From positions 1-10,099 of the forward strand of contig JALULO010000140.1 of assembly GCA_027056215.1 (NCBI GenBank): a stretch of DNA of 10,099 nt, read 5' to 3'. Position 1 is the stretch's first letter. The number at the start of each line of letters is the position of its first letter. A program made the translations under genes and the position numbers. This stretch comes from Campylobacterales bacterium (GTDB lineage: Bacteria; Campylobacterota; Campylobacteria; Campylobacterales; QNZT01). Of the stretch, positions 6,453 through 10,099 are shown piece by piece. The notes under the pieces are model-generated. The model searched no databases and was not told the DNA's origin. It saw only the letters and a program-made list of their open reading frames with translations.

Positions 6453-7081
6453 GATATAGCCGCGTAAGGTCACTTTTGGGTGATGATTTTGATAAAGTGC
6501 AAGGTGCAAAAATCCTACTCTTGGGTGTGGGTGGTGTCGGTGGTTTTTGTCTTGATTGTCTAGTTCGTTCTGGTGTTAGGGATATTACGATTGTAGATTT
6601 TGATACCTTTGAAGAGAGTAACCAAAATCGTCAAATCGGCAGTGATAATCTTGGGGCTGTAAAAGTTACACATCTGCAAACACTCTATCCAAATGTAAAG
6701 ACAATCGAGGTTAAGATCACGCCTGAGTGGTGTGAAAGATTTGATTTCAGACCTTTTGATTTGGTGATAGATGCTATCGATGATATGGCTGCAAAGGTCG
6801 CTTTGGCAAACAGGGTACATGAAAAACTGATCAGTTCTATGGGCGGTGCAAAGAAACTTGATCCAACGCAGATAGAACTGACTTCCATCTGGAAAACGCA
6901 CGGTGATCCTTTGGCAAAAAAATTTCGCTATACGTTAAAAAAGAGTGGTTTTAATGGAGATTTTTTGGTAGCATTTTCACCTGAACTATCGCGATGCAAA
7001 GATCTTGGATCTTTTGTAGGTGTGACAGGAGCATTTGGCTTGACACTTTGTTCTGCAACGATACGAAAACTATGTTCATGA
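6449..7081 (+). CDS. tcdA: tRNA threonylcarbamoyladenosine dehydratase (ThiF/E1-like)
   Basis: This 210-residue E1-like enzyme is expected to use ATP to cyclise the t6A base at position 37 of ANN-decoding tRNAs to ct6A. It shows the nucleotide-binding loop LLLGVGGVGG (23-32), the acidic strand end IVDFD, NQNRQI with R61, K72, VIDAIDD (106-112), the TcdA-typical GGAKKLDPTQIEL and DPLAKKFR, and the C-terminal VTGAFGLTL. It is shorter than E. coli TcdA (about 268 residues), mainly in the C-terminal third. The start is placed at TTG 6449, which overlaps the surE stop (TTGA) and has GGAAG 7 bases upstream. The in-frame GTG at 6443 lies one base from that site. The activity in this lineage is inferred from family membership. 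Confidence 0.87.
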   Translation: MRYSRVRSLLGDDFDKVQGAKILLLGVGGVGGFCLDCLVRSGVRDITIVDFDTFEESNQNRQIGSDNLGAVKVTHLQTLYPNVKTIEVKITPEWCERFDFRPFDLVIDAIDDMAAKVALANRVHEKLISSMGGAKKLDPTQIELTSIWKTHGDPLAKKFRYTLKKSGFNGDFLVAFSPELSRCKDLGSFVGVTGAFGLTLCSATIRKLCS

Positions 7082-8040
7082 AGATCTTTGCCGTATGGAT
7101 AGCACTTGTTGGTGTCCTATTTGCCAAGATGGAATCGATAACGATTTTTCCAAAAGATTATAACCAAACAGTGACATCGAAAGTAACGTTTTTAGATGTC
7201 AAAGACCTCTCTTTTGGACATATCGGATGGCAACAGTTTTATGGTATCTCGGCATTGGCATATGACAAAGATACCGATATGTTGTATATGCTCAGTGACA
7301 GATCGAGACTTTTTAAGTTCAAATTTGTGATCAAAAAGGATAAGATCATAACGCTTAAACCACTTTGGGCACACCGCCTTCGTGATAAAAAAGGTCGAAA
7401 GTTTTTTATCAAACGAAGTGATTCAGAAGGGATGACTTTGGTTCGAAAAGAGGGTCAAAAAGTATTGTTGATATCTTTTGAGCAACAGCCAAAAGTGATG
7501 GCATTTGATTTGGAAGGCAGGGAAATCACCGGTAGATATGCCACTTTAACACGGTTGCCAAAAATCTTACAAAAAGTGAAATCCTATCGAGCAAAAAATA
7601 CGATGTTAGAATCTATAACCTATACCAAAAAGTTTGGTGTGATCGTAACACCAGAATATCCCCTTGCCAAAAAAGCTTTGGCAGATCCTCACTCTTTGTA
7701 CAATCAAAAAGGCGAGATTTGTAAAATCCGTAAAACAAACCCTTACGGTGCAATCACAGAACTTGAAACGATGCCAGATGGCAATCTTTTAGCATTACAA
7801 AGAGAGTTTGATCCTGCAACATTTGATATCATTATTTCGCTACAAAAGATATATCTGAATCATCAAAAAAAAGGCTTTTGTCAAACTGAAGATTTGATCA
7901 ACATGACCAATAAACAGGGATGGGAACTGGATAATTTTGAAGGATTAACCTATCTTGGAAATGGTCTATATCTTATGATCAGTGATGACAATGGCAATAT
8001 CTTTCAAAAAACACTACTCGTTTTGTTCCATTTATCATAG
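7078..8040 (+). CDS. Exported esterase-like phytase-family protein
   Basis: This 320-residue protein begins MKIFAVWIALVGVLFAKMES, a short signal peptide with a possible cleavage after FA, so it should be periplasmic or secreted. The body fits the phytase-like esterase domain (Pfam 'esterase-like activity of phytase'), probably a beta-propeller. Visible markers are DSEGMTL, LESITYT, VTPEYPL, AITELETMPDGNLLALQREF, then DNFEGLTYL, the acidic ISDDNGN and the terminal FQKTLLVLF. Substrate and true activity are uncertain, because many members are uncharacterised and phytase activity is shown for few. The ATG at 7078 overlaps the tcdA stop (ATGA). An earlier in-frame ATG at 6994 would bury the signal peptide. 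No clear terminator follows; the next 333 bases hold the gltA promoter and a repeat element. Confidence 0.82.
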   Translation: MKIFAVWIALVGVLFAKMESITIFPKDYNQTVTSKVTFLDVKDLSFGHIGWQQFYGISALAYDKDTDMLYMLSDRSRLFKFKFVIKKDKIITLKPLWAHRLRDKKGRKFFIKRSDSEGMTLVRKEGQKVLLISFEQQPKVMAFDLEGREITGRYATLTRLPKILQKVKSYRAKNTMLESITYTKKFGVIVTPEYPLAKKALADPHSLYNQKGEICKIRKTNPYGAITELETMPDGNLLALQREFDPATFDIIISLQKIYLNHQKKGFCQTEDLINMTNKQGWELDNFEGLTYLGNGLYLMISDDNGNIFQKTLLVLFHLS

Positions 8041-8071
8041 GTTATTACACAGCAGGTTTACATTCTTGTAG

Positions 8072-8077
8072 TATAAT
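8072..8077 (+). promoter_or_regulatory. Probable gltA -10 box, upstream of the inserted element
   Basis: TATAAT lies 14 bases before the inverted-repeat element, with no convincing -35. Transcription would begin near 8084. If the element (8091-8356 plus one TTAT) is removed on paper, the leader becomes about 20 bases long with AAGGAG 6 bases before the gltA ATG, an ordinary layout. This supports its being the ancestral promoter. Confidence 0.5.
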
Positions 8078-8090
8078 AAGAACAAATTAT

Positions 8091-8114
8091 TACCGCATCA
8101 ACTAAATACCTAAA
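8091..8114 (+). repeat. Left terminal inverted repeat
   Basis: These 24 bases begin TACCGC and end CCTAAA. They pair with 8333-8356, with only T8098 opposite G8349 deviating, and that position can form a wobble pair in RNA. Confidence 0.9.
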
Positions 8115-8121
8115 AGTTTGA

Positions 8122-8220
8122 GAGAACGAGATGAGGTGAGATGTGCATGAAAAAATCTGTAGGACTAGCCATAGCTAATTCAAAGATTTTTTCAGGTGCA
8201 GATTGCCTCATCTCATTCTC
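8122..8220. repeat. Long imperfect hairpin 1 of the element
   Basis: Bases 8122-8136 pair with 8206-8220 (14 of 15), and 8148-8158 pair with 8184-8194 (11 of 11). A symmetrical 11-base internal loop lies between the two stems. The apical region 8159-8183 contains a small TAGC/GCTA stem with loop CATA. Confidence 0.8.
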
Positions 8221-8230
8221 CCCGAAGGGT

Positions 8231-8324
8231 GTAGCACTTTCGCTCATACTCTGCGTTAGATTTTTTCGAATTCGCTACGGCGAGTCCTTCAAAAATCTGT
8301 CTTGATTATGAACGAAATTGCTAC
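8231..8324. repeat. Long imperfect hairpin 2 of the element
   Basis: Bases 8231-8251 match the reverse complement of 8304-8324 at 18 of 21 positions. The inner stem pairs 8258-8270 with 8288-8298 with a two-base bulge. The apical loop is 8271-8287. AAAAATCTGT on its right side (8291-8300) also occurs in hairpin 1 (8151-8160). Confidence 0.8.
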
Positions 8325-8332
8325 ATCAAACA

Positions 8333-8356
8333 TTTAGGTATTTAGTTGGTGCGGTA
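8333..8356 (-). repeat. Right terminal inverted repeat
   Basis: This is the near-exact reverse complement of 8091-8114. It ends 5 bases before the AAGGAG Shine-Dalgarno of gltA (8362-8367), so that site stays outside the stem. Confidence 0.9.
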
Positions 8357-8373
8357 TTATCAAGGAGCATATT

Positions 8374-9657
8374 ATGCAAAAAAATAGTATGACATTTATA
8401 GATAACAGAACCGGAAATTCGTATGAATATCCTATACTAGAAGCGACAAGAGGTTCCTCTGTTGTGGATATCAAAAGTTTTTATGTCGATACTGGGTTAT
8501 TTACGTATGATCCTGGATTTACCTCTACTGCTAGTTGTGAATCAAAAATCACTTTTATCGATGGTGCAAAAGGTGAGCTTCGTTATCGAGGGTTAGCTAT
8601 CGAAGAGTTGGCACAAGATCATACCTATCTTGAAGTCTGTTTTTTACTCTTAAATGGTAGATTACCACAACAAGTGGAGTTAGAAGATTTTGATTTAGAG
8701 TTAAGACACCGTGCATTTGTAGATGAAGGACTCAAGGGATTGATTTTAAGTTTCCCATCACAGGCACATCCTATGGCGATACTTTCTTCTTCCGTTTCTG
8801 CGTTGGCATCATTTTACTATGAGCATCTTAATTTAGAAGATGAAAGATCTTATCAAGAGATGGCTAGTAGGATTATTGCTAAGATTCCGACATTAGCAGC
8901 GTTTGCGTATAGACATTCGTTAGGTATCCCTTTTATATATCCTGATATAGAACGTTCTTTCACGGAAAACTTTTTATATATGATGCGGGCATATCCTGGA
9001 GGGAAGATGAAAATCACCAAAGAGGGAGAGCAAACGATTCGTCAAGTAGAGATAGATGCACTTGATACTATTTTTACGCTGCATGCAGATCATGAACAAA
9101 ATGCTTCTACTACAACTGTAAGAGGTGTGGCTTCTACAGGTGCACATCCTTATGTGGCTATCTCAGCAGGTATCTCAGCTTTATGGGGGAGGGCACACGG
9201 TGGAGCAAATGAGTCCGTGATTGCACAGCTTGAGATGATTGGTCATGTGAAAAATGTTCCTGCATACATCGCTAAAGCCAAAGATAAAGATGATCCTTTT
9301 CGTCTTATGGGTTTTGGGCATCGTGTTTATAAAAACTTTGATCCTCGTGCAAAAGTTTTAAAAAAGTTACAAGATCAGTTAAAAGAAGAGTTAGGATTAG
9401 ATTCAGAATTGATGGAAATCGCACAAGAGATTGAAAAGATAGCTTTAAGCGATCCTTATTTTGTGAGTAGAAATCTTTATCCAAATATTGACTTTTATTC
9501 AGGTGTTATTTTATATGCTTTGAAGATTCCGCGAAATATGTTTACTGCTATCTTTGTCATAGGGCGCAGTGTTGGTTGGATTAGTCAGTGGATAGAGTTT
9601 AAAAAAGATACTACTTCTAAGATTGCTAGACCAAGACAGCTTTATACCGGGGCATGA
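8374..9657 (+). CDS. gltA: Citrate synthase (type II, hexameric class)
   Basis: This 427-residue enzyme condenses acetyl-CoA and oxaloacetate to citrate, feeding the TCA cycle in the cytoplasm. The catalytic residues are in place: H275 in WGRAHGGANE, H316 in GFGHRVYKNFDPR and D373 in PNIDFYSG. HADHEQNAST (237-246) and the C-terminal RPRQLYTG are also present. Length and N-terminal domain (TFIDGAKGELRYRG) fit Gram-negative type II enzymes, many of which are inhibited by NADH. The ATG at 8374 has AAGGAG 6 bases upstream; a second ATG at 8389 has none. Its 5' leader appears to hold a 266-base inserted palindromic element. The stop lies inside the converging hydrolase gene, a 16-base tail-to-tail overlap, and no terminator is visible between them. 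Confidence 0.97.
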   Translation: MQKNSMTFIDNRTGNSYEYPILEATRGSSVVDIKSFYVDTGLFTYDPGFTSTASCESKITFIDGAKGELRYRGLAIEELAQDHTYLEVCFLLLNGRLPQQVELEDFDLELRHRAFVDEGLKGLILSFPSQAHPMAILSSSVSALASFYYEHLNLEDERSYQEMASRIIAKIPTLAAFAYRHSLGIPFIYPDIERSFTENFLYMMRAYPGGKMKITKEGEQTIRQVEIDALDTIFTLHADHEQNASTTTVRGVASTGAHPYVAISAGISALWGRAHGGANESVIAQLEMIGHVKNVPAYIAKAKDKDDPFRLMGFGHRVYKNFDPRAKVLKKLQDQLKEELGLDSELMEIAQEIEKIALSDPYFVSRNLYPNIDFYSGVILYALKIPRNMFTAIFVIGRSVGWISQWIEFKKDTTSKIARPRQLYTGA

Positions 9658-10099
9658 TTTAAGCGCTCTTTGATAAAGGTAGTAACTTCATAAACAACAG
9701 TTTTATCATATAAAATACGTCGGTGTCCCAGTCCCGATGTTTCGATAAATGTTGCCCATGACCACTGTTTAGTGCACGTGTTGACGTTTGCGATACTTAC
9801 TTCTTTATCTTCTTTGTCATGGATAATCAGTGTGGGAACATGAAAATCGGATGTAAAAATATCATGCCAGTTTTTACCATACTTTTGTAAACTCTTTTGT
9901 TGCTTATGCCAAAAATAGTCTGGAAGTTTTTTGAGTACATTTGCAGGTATACCAAGCCTTTCACCAAACCACTTGTTGATGATTTCCACAGGATTACAAA
10001 ATGGTGCGATTAAAACGATTTTGTTTGTTTGAAGCCCGATTTTTGATGCGACTATGACTGTTGCACCCGCCAGAGAATGTGCGACGATGCACTCAACTT
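9642..10099 (-). CDS. Alpha/beta hydrolase, C-terminal part (start outside window)
   Basis: The frame is open from the window edge to a TAA at 9644-9642 and shows 151 residues of an alpha/beta-hydrolase fold. The nucleophile elbow reads VAHSLAGAT, with Ser as nucleophile in place of the commoner GHSxGG. The acid is likely in PTLIIHDKEDKEV and the catalytic His in SGLGHRRIL. These are the three elements of the triad in the expected order and spacing, so the enzyme is probably active on an ester or thioester, but the substrate is unknown. The 5' part, including the oxyanion strand, lies beyond the window. The gene converges on gltA and overlaps its last 16 bases. Confidence 0.83.
   Translation of the reverse strand, partial: VECIVAHSLAGATVIVASKIGLQTNKIVLIAPFCNPVEIINKWFGERLGIPANVLKKLPDYFWHKQQKSLQKYGKNWHDIFTSDFHVPTLIIHDKEDKEVSIANVNTCTKQWSWATFIETSGLGHRRILYDKTVVYEVTTFIKERLNHAPV

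Larger units (their letters stand above)
8087..8360. mobile_element. MITE-like palindromic element with TTAT duplication, in gltA leader
   Basis: The core at 8091-8356 (266 bases) is bounded by 24-bp terminal inverted repeats with a single non-Watson-Crick position. The repeats start TACCGCATCAACTAAATACC on the left. TTAT occurs immediately outside both ends (8087-8090 and 8357-8360), as expected for a target-site duplication. There is no open frame that could encode a transposase. The interior folds into two long imperfect hairpins and a small one between them. Together with its position between a -10 box and the gltA Shine-Dalgarno, this suggests a non-autonomous transposable element. A structured RNA domain of the gltA leader is the main alternative. 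The parent transposase family cannot be named from this window. Confidence 0.7.

Noticed and set aside
6994..7077. Earlier ATG for the phytase-like gene
   Set aside because: It lies within tcdA and would place 28 unrelated residues ahead of a good signal peptide; the ATGA overlap at 7078 is preferred.
8091..8356. Inverted repeats as a simple terminator of the phytase-like gene, or as a riboswitch
   Set aside because: No T-run follows the outer stem or the end of either long hairpin, and the size, terminal repeats and TTAT duplication point to an insertion. I recognise no riboswitch consensus.
8355..8360. TATTAT as a gltA -10 at the element edge
   Set aside because: The start it predicts would fall on the Shine-Dalgarno itself, leaving no usable leader.
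1..10099. tRNA, rRNA or CRISPR array
   Set aside because: No tRNA-like cloverleaf with its conserved bases, no rRNA stretches and no regularly spaced direct repeats with spacers were seen. The only periodic repeats are coding LRV modules.

Overview
The window looks like a chromosomal segment of a Campylobacterota (epsilonproteobacterial) genome, probably a free-living Sulfurimonas/Sulfurovum-like lineage. The evidence is low GC, very tight gene packing with 1-4 base start/stop overlaps, promoters of the extended -10 type (TGnTATAAT) without a clear -35, and protein sequences of epsilonproteobacterial flavour. The genus is inferred, not demonstrated.

Left part, minus strand (3424 down to 1): one transcription unit reads from an extended -10 promoter through a small DUF1566-type lipoprotein, a leucine-rich-repeat-variant (LRV) protein with a possible BRCT-like head, a MoxR-family AAA+ ATPase, and the N-terminal half of a DUF2201/VWA-type protein whose metallopeptidase motif is degenerate. 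MoxR plus a VWA-type partner is a classic chaperone-like pair. The LRV protein is probably its third component.

Middle (3472-4006, plus): a BrnT/BrnA type II toxin-antitoxin pair. Its extended -10 ends exactly 6 bases before the brnT ATG, so the mRNA should be leaderless. A perfect 10-bp inverted repeat overlaps that -10 and is a likely autoregulatory operator. Converging on it is a minus-strand gene (4023-5519) for a shortened protein that I read as a degenerate HypF paralogue. It keeps the three-part order of HypF but has lost the zinc fingers and the recognisable active-site residues. Its terminator lies inside the last codons of brnA.

Right-middle (5646-8040, plus): surE, tcdA and a secreted phytase-like esterase form an overlapping three-gene operon. 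It also appears to start with a leaderless transcript of the same TGnTATAAT-N6-ATG design.

Right (8041-10099): gltA (citrate synthase) is preceded by a 333-base intergenic region. About 266 bases of that region are a highly structured palindromic element with 24-bp terminal inverted repeats and a 4-bp flanking duplication (TTAT). It looks like a non-autonomous mobile element (MITE-like) inserted between the gltA promoter and its ribosome binding site. Removing it on paper restores an ordinary 20-base leader. gltA overlaps tail-to-tail by 16 bases with a minus-strand alpha/beta hydrolase that runs off the window. The inserted element and the degenerate HypF-like protein are the two most unusual items.
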